This document shows, piece after piece, positions 53,070-61,863 of a stretch of DNA of 64,000 nt. The stretch covers positions 173,653 to 237,652 of the forward strand of contig AOIR01000059.1 of NCBI GenBank assembly GCA_000337115.1, in the 5' to 3' direction. The first letter of the stretch is position 1; every line of letters starts with the position of its first letter. The position numbers were made by a program, and so were the translations under genes. The DNA is from Natrinema thermotolerans DSM 11552. Lineage in GTDB: Archaea > Halobacteriota > Halobacteria > Halobacteriales > Natrialbaceae. A model generated the notes under the pieces. That model did no database searches. It saw only the letters and a program-made list of their open reading frames with translations, and was not told the DNA's origin.

Positions 53070-54811
53070 TGGACGACGACTTACGCGAACGCATCGAGCG
53101 CGAGGTCGAGAAGCACGCGCTGTTGAACGCCGTCAAACACGAGAGCGACGCCGACGTCGGTGCCATCATGGGGCCGCTGATGGGCGACAACCCCGACTTC
53201 CGCCAACACGGCGACGAGATTCCGGGCATCGCCGGCGGCGTCGTCGGCCGGGTCAACGACCTCGGCTACGACGAGAAACGCGAGCGCCTCGAGGAACTCG
53301 CGCCCGCGGAACTCGCCGAGATCGAGGCCGAGGAAGAAGAAGACGAACACGACCTCCCCGACCTCCCGAACGCGGACGACTACGACGAGATCCGGATGCG
53401 GTGTGCGCCCAACCCCAACGGCCCGTGGCACGTCGGCCACGCCCGGATGCCCGCCGTCATCGGCACCTACCGCGAGCGCTACGACGGCTGGTTCTGCGTG
53501 CGCTTCGACGACACCGACCCCGAGACCAAGCGGCCCGATCTCGAGGCCTACGACGCGATCCTCGAGGACCTCGAATATCTCGGCTTCGAGCCCGACGCGA
53601 CCTACAAGGCCAGCGATCGCCTCGAGACCTACTACGACCACGCCCGCGAGCTGATCGACCTCGGCGGGGCCTACACCTGCTCCTGCTCGGGCGAGGAATT
53701 CTCCGAGTTGAAAAACAGCGGCGAGGCCTGTCCCCACCGCGAGAAAGACGTCGAGACGGTCCGCGAGGAGTTCGCGGCCATGATCGACGGCGAGTACGAA
53801 AGCGGTGAGATGGTTCTCCGCGTGAAAACGGACATCGAACACAAGAACCCGGCACTGCGGGACTGGGTCGCCTTCCGGATGATCGATACGCCACACCCCC
53901 GCGAGGAAGCCAGCGAGTACCGCTGCTGGCCGATGCTCGACTTCCAGTCGGGGATCGACGATCACCTGCTCGGGATCTCCCACATCATCCGCGGAATCGA
54001 CCTGCAGGACTCCGCGAAGCGCCAACAGTTCGTCTACGACTACTTCGACTGGGAGTATCCGGAAGTCGTCCACTGGGGCCACGTCCAACTCGACGACTAC
54101 GAGGTGAAGATGAGTACCTCGACCATCTCGGAGCTGATCGAGCGAGGCGAACTCGACGGCTGGGACGACCCGCGAGCGCCGACGCTCAAGAGCCTGCGCC
54201 GGCGCGGCATTCGGGGCGAGGCCATCGTCGAGGCGATGGTGGGCCTCGGCACCTCGACCAGCGACGTCGATCTGGCGATGAGTTCGATCTACGCCGCCAA
54301 CCGCGACCTGATCGACGAGGAGACGGACCGCCGCTTCTTCGTCCGCGACGGCAATCAGGTCCCCCTCGCCGGTGACCCGCCCGCCGAGGCGAACCCGCCG
54401 CTCCACCCCAACCACGAGGAACGGGGCGTCCGAGAGATCCCCGTCGGCGACTCGGTCATGCTCGAGGCCGAGGACCTCCCCGAGCCGGACGCCGAGGACA
54501 CGCGACTCTGGCTGAAGGGACTGGGCGGGTTCGAACTCGAGGACGGCGCATTGCGGTACGCCACCGACGACCTCGACGTGGTCCGCGAGGAGGGCGTCGA
54601 CGTCGTCCACTGGGTGCCGGCCGACGGCCGCGTCCCCCTCCGCATGCGGACGATCGACGGCGACGTCACGGGCCACGCCGAGCCCGGCGTCGCCGACCTC
54701 GAGCCCGACGAACTGGTGCAGTTCGAGCGGGTCGGGTTCGCGCGGATCGATCGGCACGAAAGTGACGAGGAGGACGACGCGGAGACCGTCGCGTACTACA
54801 CACATCCCTGA
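53069..54811 (+). CDS. gltX: Glutamyl-tRNA synthetase (archaeal, non-discriminating type)
   Basis: 580 aa. A helical N-terminal extension is followed by RCAPNPNGPWHVGHARMPAVIGTYRERYDGWFCVRFDDTDPETKRP (HIGH-like HVGH near residue 122) and HQLDDYEVKMSTSTI-like VQLDDYEVKMSTSTISEL (KMSKS site about 348). The archaeal beta-barrel anticodon domain ends the protein. It charges tRNA-Glu and, in archaea lacking GlnRS, also tRNA-Gln for amidation. It follows idsA, the conserved order. ATG 53069 (MDDDLRERIEREV) is preferred. Confidence 0.95.
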   Translation: MDDDLRERIEREVEKHALLNAVKHESDADVGAIMGPLMGDNPDFRQHGDEIPGIAGGVVGRVNDLGYDEKRERLEELAPAELAEIEAEEEEDEHDLPDLPNADDYDEIRMRCAPNPNGPWHVGHARMPAVIGTYRERYDGWFCVRFDDTDPETKRPDLEAYDAILEDLEYLGFEPDATYKASDRLETYYDHARELIDLGGAYTCSCSGEEFSELKNSGEACPHREKDVETVREEFAAMIDGEYESGEMVLRVKTDIEHKNPALRDWVAFRMIDTPHPREEASEYRCWPMLDFQSGIDDHLLGISHIIRGIDLQDSAKRQQFVYDYFDWEYPEVVHWGHVQLDDYEVKMSTSTISELIERGELDGWDDPRAPTLKSLRRRGIRGEAIVEAMVGLGTSTSDVDLAMSSIYAANRDLIDEETDRRFFVRDGNQVPLAGDPPAEANPPLHPNHEERGVREIPVGDSVMLEAEDLPEPDAEDTRLWLKGLGGFELEDGALRYATDDLDVVREEGVDVVHWVPADGRVPLRMRTIDGDVTGHAEPGVADLEPDELVQFERVGFARIDRHESDEEDDAETVAYYTHP

Positions 54812-54866
54812 GGCCGTTCCGAGACGGGACGGCTCTCCGAGTCGGGGATTCCCACGCTCCTGCCGA

Positions 54867-55031
54867 TTACTCGAGCAGGTCGTCACCCCGATCCGGCAAC
54901 GGATCGGCGACGACGCCATCCTGCCGACCCAGCACGCGGGCGTGGGCGGCACAGACGTGCCGGTTCTCGTCCCACGGAACGTGTAACTCGACCGCCGCTT
55001 GGCGCTGACAGTCGGGTTCGGTACAGTCCAT
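54867..55031 (-). CDS. 54-aa Cys/His small protein
   Basis: MDCTEPDCQRQAAVELHVPWDENRHVCAAHARVLGRQDGVVADPLPDRGDDLLE. C-x4-C at the start and C-x2-H (CAAH) further on would make a compact zinc site. The pattern suggests a small haloarchaeal zinc-finger protein. Two consecutive ATG codons (55034 or 55031) can start it. It is convergent with gltX and downstream of DUF456. Function unknown. Confidence 0.65.
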   Translation of the reverse strand: MDCTEPDCQRQAAVELHVPWDENRHVCAAHARVLGRQDGVVADPLPDRGDDLLE

Positions 55032-55075
55032 CATTCTCCGTGAACGATACCCACGACTTCAGTGTTTCCCGCGGA

Positions 55076-55561
55076 TCACAGCAGGAAGACCGCGACGAGA
55101 AAGCCAAGCAAAATCGTGGCCGTCAACAGCACCTGGACCGCCGTCGACGCGAGGGTCCCGACCGTCGTGTAGACCGCCGACCGGGCGCTGCCCTCGAGTT
55201 CCTCGCCGCGGACGAACTCGAGGACGAAGACGGTCCCGAAGAGGCCGGCCAGCAGCCCGACCGGGCCGGTGACGAGCATGAGGACGATGCCGACGCCGGC
55301 GGCGACGGCGGTGGTCAGCCACGAGGCGCCACCGGCGCGGGCGGCGATCGACCCACCGAAGAACTCGATGAGTGCCGTGACGACGGCGATGACGGCCAGG
55401 ACGGCGAACGTGAGGACGCTGATCTCCGCGGTGCCGGACCCCCACCAGTAGACGCCGAGCCCCGCCAGCGAGAGGAGACCGCTGGGCACCATCGGGACGG
55501 CCGCGCCGACGATCGCACCGGCGAGCAACGCGACGGCGACGACGAGGACCACGTCGACCAT
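55076..55561 (-). CDS. DUF456 family membrane protein
   Basis: 161 aa with four to five hydrophobic helices. MVDVVLVVAVALLAGAIVGAAVPMVPSGLLSLAGLGVYWWGSG contains the family 'PxVPG/S-x-L' turn. ALIEFFGGSIAARAGGASWLTTAVAAGVGIVLMLVTGPVGLLAGLFGTVFVLEFVRG holds the Gly-rich second motif. Function unknown. ATG 55561 is used; the frame extension to 55645 overlaps the SDR promoter. Confidence 0.85.
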   Translation of the reverse strand: MVDVVLVVAVALLAGAIVGAAVPMVPSGLLSLAGLGVYWWGSGTAEISVLTFAVLAVIAVVTALIEFFGGSIAARAGGASWLTTAVAAGVGIVLMLVTGPVGLLAGLFGTVFVLEFVRGEELEGSARSAVYTTVGTLASTAVQVLLTATILLGFLVAVFLL

Positions 55562-55638
55562 ACTGACGGCGACGACGGACTGCGGCAAATGCCTACCGCC
55601 TTCAGTAGGGTTAGGTACGCGGCTCCGAACCTGTGGAT

Positions 55639-56379
55639 ATGACACAGCAACGCGGTGCGATCGTCGTCGGCGCGTCCTCGGGGATCGGCGAGGCGCTTTC
55701 CCGACGGCTGGCGGCCGACGGCTACGAGATCGGACTTGCGGCCCGGCGAACCGAACGGATGCGGCGGATCGGGAACGAACTACCGACCAAGTCCTACGTC
55801 GCGACGATGGACGTCACCGCAGTCGAGGACGCCAGACAGGGCTTTTTCGACCTCGCGGAGGCGATGCCGTCGGTCGATCTCGTCGTCCTCAGCGCCGGCG
55901 TCGCGACCGTCAATCGGGACCTCGAGTGGGAGCCCGAACGGCAGACGATCGACGTCAACGTCCGCGGGTTTACCGCGCTGGCGACGGCCGCGATGGAATA
56001 CTTCGAGTCGACGCCGGACCACGCCAGCGAGTCGGACGGCCACCTCGTGGGGATCTCGTCCGTGGCGGCCCACATCGGTAACGACGACGCGCCGGCGTAC
56101 AGCGCCTCCAAGGCCTACGTCTCGACGTATCTGGAAGGGCTTCGCTATCGGGAGGGCGATCGCGATACGGACGTGGCGATCACGACCATCGAGCCGGGGT
56201 TCGTCGACACCAAGCTGTCGCTGGGCGGCTTCTGGGAGTGTTCGCCCGAAACGGCGGCCGCACAGATCGCTCGAGCGATCGAGAAGAAGCGAACGCACGC
56301 CTACGTCACGCGGCGCTGGCGGGCCATCGCGTGGCTCGTTGATCTCCTTCCCGAGCGGCTGCGTCGACGGCTGTTTTGA
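55639..56379 (+). CDS. Short-chain dehydrogenase/reductase
   Basis: 246 aa. The cofactor motif AIVVGASSGIGEALSRRLAADG, the NVRGFTALATAAMEYF region, the Ser in VGISSVAAHIG and the catalytic YSASKAYVSTYLEGLR are all present, then EPGFVDTKLS. A basic C-terminal region with a hydrophobic patch (RWRAIAWLVDLLPERLRRRLF) may touch the membrane. The Arg after the Gly motif (ARRTERM) points to NADP. Substrate unknown. Divergent from DUF456 by 77 bp. Confidence 0.87.
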   Translation: MTQQRGAIVVGASSGIGEALSRRLAADGYEIGLAARRTERMRRIGNELPTKSYVATMDVTAVEDARQGFFDLAEAMPSVDLVVLSAGVATVNRDLEWEPERQTIDVNVRGFTALATAAMEYFESTPDHASESDGHLVGISSVAAHIGNDDAPAYSASKAYVSTYLEGLRYREGDRDTDVAITTIEPGFVDTKLSLGGFWECSPETAAAQIARAIEKKRTHAYVTRRWRAIAWLVDLLPERLRRRLF

Positions 56380-56458
56380 GGGTGCGTGCCGGGGACGGCG
56401 TCTCGGAGAGCGGAATCATGCCGGACATCTATACTGGGGGTTCCCGTTGGCAGGGACG

Positions 56459-56731
56459 ATGACGGATCAGACCGAGAGTGAGATCGTTCACCGGACGCTC
56501 GACCCCGACGGCGAGAACCCGACGGTACAGATCATCGAGGCGATCATGGACCTCGAGGGCGTCGATTCGACCGACCTCCCGACGATATACGACTGTGTGG
56601 ACGGGATGCTCGCCGAACTCTTTTCGAACCCGCCGGCACCGGAGGCCCAGATGGAGGTCGAGTTCAGTTATCACCGGTATCGGATCACCGTCGAACAGAA
56701 CGGGAAGGCGAAGTTCGTGAAAACGGGGTGA
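56459..56731 (+). CDS. HalOD1 domain protein
   Basis: 90 aa: MTDQTESEIVHRTLDPDGENPTVQIIEAIMDLEGVDSTDLPTIYDCVDGMLAELFSNPPAPEAQMEVEFSYHRYRITVEQNGKAKFVK. The 'V-x-x-I-x-x-A-x-x-x-L-E-x-x-D-x-x-x-L-x-P-L-Y/Y-D-x-V-D...L' pattern is the halobacterial output domain 1, found in sensor proteins and alone. It is thought to be part of signalling, with no known reaction. ATG 56459. Confidence 0.88.
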   Translation: MTDQTESEIVHRTLDPDGENPTVQIIEAIMDLEGVDSTDLPTIYDCVDGMLAELFSNPPAPEAQMEVEFSYHRYRITVEQNGKAKFVKTG

Positions 56732-56762
56732 GGGACGGCCCGCCGTTCGCGGTACTGCGGAC

Positions 56763-59027
56763 TCACTCGTCGGCGAACCGCTCCCGAACCGCGAGCGCCG
56801 CCGCGGTCCCGTAGCGATCGACCAGCGGACAGACGGCGTCGCCCAGCGCGCGCATACACTGGCCGGTCGAATGGAACTCGAGGCGGTCGGCAACGGACTC
56901 CCAGTCCCGGGCCTGCAGAACGCGCAGGACGAGCAGCCGCTCCTCGCGGGCGGTCAGGTCGACACCGTCGGGGTCGTCGGCGAGGTATCGAACGACGAGA
57001 TCGCGGAAGGGGCCGGGATCGACGTCGAACAGGCCCGGCCCGTAGGCGGCCCCGGCGACGACCCGCCACTCGTGATCGGACAACTCGAGCGGCGGCACGG
57101 CCTCGGCGTCGACGCTCCGGAGGACGGCACGGGCCACGTCGGGCTCGAGGTCGGCGAGCGAGTCCGAACAGCAGGCCCCGAATCGGCCGGCAAACCACTC
57201 GGCGTGGCGGTCGTGGAGCCGCCGGCCCGCGTCCGTCGTCGGCGCGAGCATGAGCGCGGAGTACTCGCCGCTCGAATCGTTGCGGGTCGTCGAGACATGG
57301 ACCGTCCGATAGCCGTTCGCCCGCCAGAACGCGAGCAGGCCGGGGGTCGCGCCGAAGCCGGTCCCGAGCCAGTCGATCGAATCCGTGCCGTCGCCGAACT
57401 CCTCGCGAACGCGCTCGAGCAATAGCGAGCCCAGCCCCCGCGAGCGGGCCGCGTGGTGGGTCGCGATGCGGACGACCCGCAGGCCCGCGGGCTCGCCGGC
57501 GGCCTCGTCGCGCACCTGACTGGTCAGTACGTCCGGCAGCATGTTACCCCGAATCCGGCCGCCCTCGTACATCATCGCGCGGCGCTCGGGCGACAGGTTC
57601 CCCTCCCGCGCGAGCAGGGCGACGCTGACGACGTGGCCGTCCCGTACCAACGCGCGGGCCTCGAGGTTGGGGGCGTCGAGCAGGCGCGCGAGGTCGTTGG
57701 GTTCGGTCCGGTAGTGTGCGAGGACGAGCAGGCCGAAGGCCTCTCGGAGCAGGCGCTCGTCCGCGAGGAGGGCGTCGGGCTCGAGCCGGCGGTACTCGAC
57801 CGAGTCGGAGTCGGCGTCGGCGACCAGCGGCTCGACCGGCGGCCGGGCGTCGAGCAGCAACGCGCGGAAAGCCCACACCTCGACGGGATCGCCCCCGGCG
57901 TACCGGATCGGCTCGACGAGCCGGCAGTCGGTCACCTCGTGGTCGCTCTCGGCCAGCCGGTCCCGGAACCGGACCGAGAAGCCCCGACCGGCTCCCTCGT
58001 AACCGTGGATCGTCGTCGCGAACGCGACCCGGTCCGCGGTCAGCAGCGACTCGAGGGTCGCAACGGGAAGCGCAGCGGCCTCGTCGACGAGGACGATATC
58101 GGCCGTTTCGGTCGTTTCCGCCGCGGCCGTCGGCTCGCGGAACCGGACCGAGCCGCCCGCGCTCGTCTCGATCCGGCGGGACTCGACCGTCGCGTCGTCG
58201 TCGAGCGTCCGGCAGAGTTCGCCCGCGCGATCGAACAGTTCCGCCGCGTTTCGTGCCGCTGGAGCGGTCACAAGGACGTCCTCGCCGGCGGTGGCGAACG
58301 CGCCCGCGGCGATCCCCGCCGCGCTGGACTTGCCCCGTCCTCGGTCGGCCTCGAGGACGACGGCCCGATCGGCCTCGGAGAGCGCCTCGAGGGCGGCGAC
58401 GGCGTCGGCCTGATCGCCCGTCAGGCAGGCCTCGTAGGCGGCCATCGGGAACCGTCGATCCGGCGGCGCGGGATCGGCCGTCGCCAGCCGCGGGGACGGG
58501 TGGGTCAGGCCGTCGGCCTCGATCCGTCCTGACTCGAGGTCGACGATGGCGATGCCGCGGTGCGCCCGTACGGTCTCGACGAGTCGTCGTCGGAAGCGGC
58601 CGGAGACATCGTCCAGTTCGAACGGCGGGACGGCAAGCGATTCGTCGAACCCGTCGCGGCGGTCCGGCCACGCCTCGAGCGGCGGCACGAGCAAGACGAG
58701 GAGGCCGCCGCCGTCGACCGCGCCGGCGACTTTCCCGACGGCGTTGGGCCGGAGTTCCGCGTGAGCGTCGACGGCGATCACCTCTCGCGTCGTTCCCAGC
58801 AATTCGCTCGCGTTGGCCTGGGGCAACTGTTCGCAGCGAAGTCGGTCGTCGGGCCCGACCAGCGTCGTCGCGGTAATCGGGACCGACAGGGTATCGAGGA
58901 CCGCCTCGAGACGATCGTACCCGCGCTCTCGATCTCCCGCAAGGACCAGCGCCCGCCGTTCGTTGGCGCGCTCGGCTTCTGCATGGAGTGTTCCTGCGAG
59001 CGTGACGACGTCCGCGTCCGCGTTCAT
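56763..59027 (-). CDS. tmcA: tRNA(Met) cytidine acetyltransferase
   Basis: 754 aa, acetylating cytidines in RNA (C34 of elongator tRNA-Met in bacteria; many RNA sites in some archaea) with ATP and acetyl-CoA. It has an N-terminal DUF1726 domain, a RecA-like helicase module (Walker A EADRGRGKSSAAGIAAGAF near 231, VLVDEAAALPVATLE), a GNAT domain (VRIATHHAARSRGLGSLLLERV near 529) and a C-terminal tRNA-binding region. A TATA-like TAATTATA is 27 nt from the ATG. Confidence 0.93.
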   Translation of the reverse strand: MNADADVVTLAGTLHAEAERANERRALVLAGDRERGYDRLEAVLDTLSVPITATTLVGPDDRLRCEQLPQANASELLGTTREVIAVDAHAELRPNAVGKVAGAVDGGGLLVLLVPPLEAWPDRRDGFDESLAVPPFELDDVSGRFRRRLVETVRAHRGIAIVDLESGRIEADGLTHPSPRLATADPAPPDRRFPMAAYEACLTGDQADAVAALEALSEADRAVVLEADRGRGKSSAAGIAAGAFATAGEDVLVTAPAARNAAELFDRAGELCRTLDDDATVESRRIETSAGGSVRFREPTAAAETTETADIVLVDEAAALPVATLESLLTADRVAFATTIHGYEGAGRGFSVRFRDRLAESDHEVTDCRLVEPIRYAGGDPVEVWAFRALLLDARPPVEPLVADADSDSVEYRRLEPDALLADERLLREAFGLLVLAHYRTEPNDLARLLDAPNLEARALVRDGHVVSVALLAREGNLSPERRAMMYEGGRIRGNMLPDVLTSQVRDEAAGEPAGLRVVRIATHHAARSRGLGSLLLERVREEFGDGTDSIDWLGTGFGATPGLLAFWRANGYRTVHVSTTRNDSSGEYSALMLAPTTDAGRRLHDRHAEWFAGRFGACCSDSLADLEPDVARAVLRSVDAEAVPPLELSDHEWRVVAGAAYGPGLFDVDPGPFRDLVVRYLADDPDGVDLTAREERLLVLRVLQARDWESVADRLEFHSTGQCMRALGDAVCPLVDRYGTAAALAVRERFADE

Positions 59028-59049
59028 ACGGCCGCTTCGTGTGTGCCGG

Positions 59050-59057
59050 TATAATTA
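59050..59057 (-). promoter_or_regulatory. TATA box of tmcA
   Basis: TAATTATA (reverse strand) is centred about 27 nt from the tmcA ATG, a leaderless promoter. Confidence 0.55.
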
Positions 59058-59275
59058 TTCACTCATGCGCGGACGCCGTCGTCGACGGTGCCCTCGACCA
59101 TCGCGACTCCGTGTCCCGGCTCGAGGATCGATTCGGCGACTTTCGCCGTCTCCGTCCGTCGAACCGCGTCCGATCGGGACGGCAATTTCCGGAAACTCAT
59201 AACCTGTTCATCATTTCCACGCTATGAGAACTGCTGTCCGATTTCAAGACCGGTCGTATCAATAATCTAAGTGTG

Positions 59276-59291
59276 GTTGTACATGTACGAC
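59276..59291. promoter_or_regulatory. Palindrome upstream of oleate hydratase (candidate operator)
   Basis: GTTGTACATGTACGAC matches its reverse complement at 7 of 8 pairs. It lies 68-83 bp before ATG 59359 in the ~330-bp gap between tmcA and the hydratase, 7 bp after an AATAATCTAA box. Confidence 0.5.
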
Positions 59292-59358
59292 AGGACGGAT
59301 TCACACTGGCCGTGCCGGCGAAACGGGACGTCGATCGGGAACACGGAGGGAAGATCAT

Positions 59359-60957
59359 ATGAGTAACGAACAACCCCAGCGACAGGACGGATCGGAACGG
59401 GAGGCGTACTTCGTCGGCGGGGGGATCGCATCCCTCGCCGGAGCCGCGTTCCTCGTCCGTGACAGCGAACTGCCGGGCGAGAACGTCCACGTCCTAGAGA
59501 AACTGGACGTGATGGGCGGGGCACTCGACGGAGCCGGCTCGCCCGAGGAGGGATACGTCATTCGGGGCGGCCGGATGCTCAACTTCCCGACGTACGAGTG
59601 TACGTGGGACCTGCTCGAGACGATTCCGTCGCTCGAGGACCGCGAACGGTCGATCAAGGACGTCATGGACGAGTTCAACGAGGAACACCAGACGTACGCC
59701 GTTGCCCGGTTGGTGGGTGACGAGCAGGAGGTCCTCGACGTCTCGTCGTACGGTCTCGAGATGGACCACCGCCTCTCCTTGCTCCAGTTGGTTCTGACGC
59801 CCGAGGAGCAACTCGGCGACACGCGGATCGAAGAGTGGTTTTCCGATTCCTTTTTCGAGACGACGTTCTGGTACATCTGGGCGACGACGTTTGCCTTCCA
59901 ACCCTGGCACAGCGTCGCGGAGATGCGCCGATACATGCACCGCTTCATGCACGAGTTCCCCCGGTTGAACACCATGGAGGGGATCCACCGGACCAAGTAC
60001 AACCAGTACGACTCGATGGTCCGACCGATTCGGCGGTGGCTGGAAGACCACGGCGTCGAGTTCCGAGGCGGCTGTGAAGTGACCGATATGGATATCGTGC
60101 CCGGTCGGGACGGCAAGACCGTCGAAACGATCCACTACGAGGCCGACGGTGTAGCCGAGACGATCGACGTCGAGCCGACGGATCTCGTCTTCGTGACCAA
60201 CGGCTCGATGACCGACGGCTCGGATCTCGGATCGATGACCGAAGCGCCCGACCTGAACACGACGGGGGCGTCCTTCGAACTGTGGAAGAACATCGCCGAG
60301 GACAACCCCGAGTTCGGGACGCCGTCGGCGTTTGCCGACCACGTCCAGGAGACGAAGTGGCCGTCTTACACCGTCACACTCGACGAGCCGGACCTGCTCG
60401 AACACATCGTCGAGGTCACGGGCGAAGCGCCTGGGAACGGATTGATCACCTTCACCGAGTCGAACTGGCTGATGTCCATCGTCGTCGCCGCCCAGCCCCA
60501 CTTCGCGAACCAGCCCGACGACGTGAAGATCTTCTGGGGATACGGCCTGTTCCCCGAAGAGGAGGGGAACTACGTCGAGAAGAAGATGGGGAACTGCACC
60601 GGCGAAGAGATCCTCGAGGAACTGTGCTACCACCTCGGCTATCTCGATGAACTCCCGTCGGTCCTCGAGGACGCGAACTGTATCCCCTGTAATATGCCGT
60701 TTATCACGAGTCACTTCATGCCGCGGACGCCCGGCGATCGGCCGGACGTCGTCCCACCGGGATCGAACAACCTCGCGTTCATCGGCCAGTTCGCGGAGCA
60801 ACCCCGGGACGTGGTGTTCACCGTCGAGTATTCGGTACGGTCCGCGATGACGGCCGTCTACGACCAACTCGACGTGGATCGGGACGTGCCACCGGTGAGT
60901 ACGCACCAGTACGAACCCGAGGTTCTCGTCGACGCCGCGAAAGCGGCGTTCAGATAG
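59359..60957 (+). CDS. Oleate hydratase
   Basis: An FAD-dependent enzyme that adds water to the cis-9 double bond of oleic acid to give 10-hydroxystearate. The 532-aa protein has AYFVGGGIASLAGAAFLVRDSELPGENVHVLEKLDVMGGALDGAG (residues 16-60), the family-typical GGRMLNFPTYECTWDLLETIPSLED, TTFAFQPWHSVAEMRRYMHRFMHEFPRL and the long C-terminal FITSHFMPRTPGDRPDVVPPGSNNLAFIGQFAEQP. There is a clear SD (GGAGGG, 59345-59350). Archaeal lipids lack oleate, so the substrate would be external. Possibly acquired from bacteria. Confidence 0.93.
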   Translation: MSNEQPQRQDGSEREAYFVGGGIASLAGAAFLVRDSELPGENVHVLEKLDVMGGALDGAGSPEEGYVIRGGRMLNFPTYECTWDLLETIPSLEDRERSIKDVMDEFNEEHQTYAVARLVGDEQEVLDVSSYGLEMDHRLSLLQLVLTPEEQLGDTRIEEWFSDSFFETTFWYIWATTFAFQPWHSVAEMRRYMHRFMHEFPRLNTMEGIHRTKYNQYDSMVRPIRRWLEDHGVEFRGGCEVTDMDIVPGRDGKTVETIHYEADGVAETIDVEPTDLVFVTNGSMTDGSDLGSMTEAPDLNTTGASFELWKNIAEDNPEFGTPSAFADHVQETKWPSYTVTLDEPDLLEHIVEVTGEAPGNGLITFTESNWLMSIVVAAQPHFANQPDDVKIFWGYGLFPEEEGNYVEKKMGNCTGEEILEELCYHLGYLDELPSVLEDANCIPCNMPFITSHFMPRTPGDRPDVVPPGSNNLAFIGQFAEQPRDVVFTVEYSVRSAMTAVYDQLDVDRDVPPVSTHQYEPEVLVDAAKAAFR

Positions 60958-61264
60958 CCCGATACCGGAGTACTCACCGGCGGTGTGGGAACCCACTGCC
61001 GGCCGGGAGAACACGACCGTTCGATTCTGTCATTTTTCGCACCCGATGGCGACCCGAACCGACCTCGTCCGTGCGGAGGTGTCTCACTTCGCCATCCGTT
61101 TGAACACGCTTTTAAGGGGGGCAACGCTATTCGAGTGTACACCCTACGCGGGGTTGATGATGCTCCTAGCTTCACAGGACTTCCGCCGGGATCGGCCCGG
61201 CACGGGTACCCAGTGCCCGGACGGCAGGGGAGCGCGAGCCCACGTGTAGGAGAGGTGAACAACC
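60958..61264 (+). other. Promoter and leader of the L7Ae operon
   Basis: About 307 bp without a gene. TTTTAAG (61110-61116) is the probable TATA box, giving a leader of about 125 nt. The leader holds TTGATGATG (61154-61162) and a hairpin (61197-61203 with 61213-61220). It ends with the strong SD AGGTGA (61253-61258), 6 nt before ATG 61265. Confidence 0.55.
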
Positions 61265-61627
61265 ATGTCAGTCTACGTCAACACCGACATCCCAGCCGAC
61301 CTCGCCGACGACGCCCTCGAGGCGCTCGAGGTCGCACGAGACACCGGACGCGTAAAGAAAGGAACGAACGAAACCACGAAGGCCATCGAGCGCGGCAACG
61401 CCGATCTGGTCTACGTCGCCGAAGACGTCTCCCCCGAGGAGATCGTCATGCACCTGCCCGACCTCGCCGAGGAGAAGGGCATCCCCGTCGTCTTCATCGA
61501 GACCCAGGACGACGTCGGCCACGCCGCCGGCCTCGAGGTCGGCTCGGCCGCTGCGGCGATCGTCGACGCCGGCGAGGCAGAAGACGACGTCGAGGACATC
61601 GCCGACAAGGTCGAGGACCTCGACTGA
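61265..61627 (+). CDS. rpl7ae: 50S ribosomal protein L7Ae
   Basis: A 120-aa protein that binds kink-turn RNAs in 23S rRNA, C/D and H/ACA guide RNAs and RNase [99 protein letters not shown] contains the K-turn-binding [12 protein letters not shown] and the LEVG loop. First gene of an operon with S28e, L24e and ndk. Confidence 0.97.
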   Translation: MSVYVNTDIPADLADDALEALEVARDTGRVKKGTNETTKAIERGNADLVYVAEDVSPEEIVMHLPDLAEEKGIPVVFIETQDDVGHAAGLEVGSAAAAIVDAGEAEDDVEDIADKVEDLD

Positions 61628-61638
61628 GGTGACCAAAG

Positions 61639-61863
61639 ATGAGTGCTGAAGAGGAAGAAAGCGGCTCCACGCCCGCCGAGGTCATCGAGATCGTCGGCAA
61701 GACCGGCATGCACGGCGAAGCCATGCAGGTCAAATGCCGAATCAAGGAGGGCGAGAATCAGGGACGCATCATCACCCGTAACTGCCTCGGGCCGGTCCGC
61801 GAAGGGGACGTACTCCAGCTTCGCGAGACCGCCCGCGAGGCCGACTCCATCGGAGGACAATAA
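61639..61863 (+). CDS. rps28e: 30S ribosomal protein S28e
   Basis: 74 aa: [60 protein letters not shown]. An OB-fold small-subunit protein near the mRNA exit. It has a GAGGTGA SD across the L7Ae stop; its stop overlaps the L24e ATG by one base. Confidence 0.97.
   Translation: MSAEEEESGSTPAEVIEIVGKTGMHGEAMQVKCRIKEGENQGRIITRNCLGPVREGDVLQLRETAREADSIGGQ

Noticed and set aside
60983-61249. An 88-aa open frame upstream of rpl7ae
   Set aside because: It covers the promoter and leader and has no haloarchaeal composition or domain.
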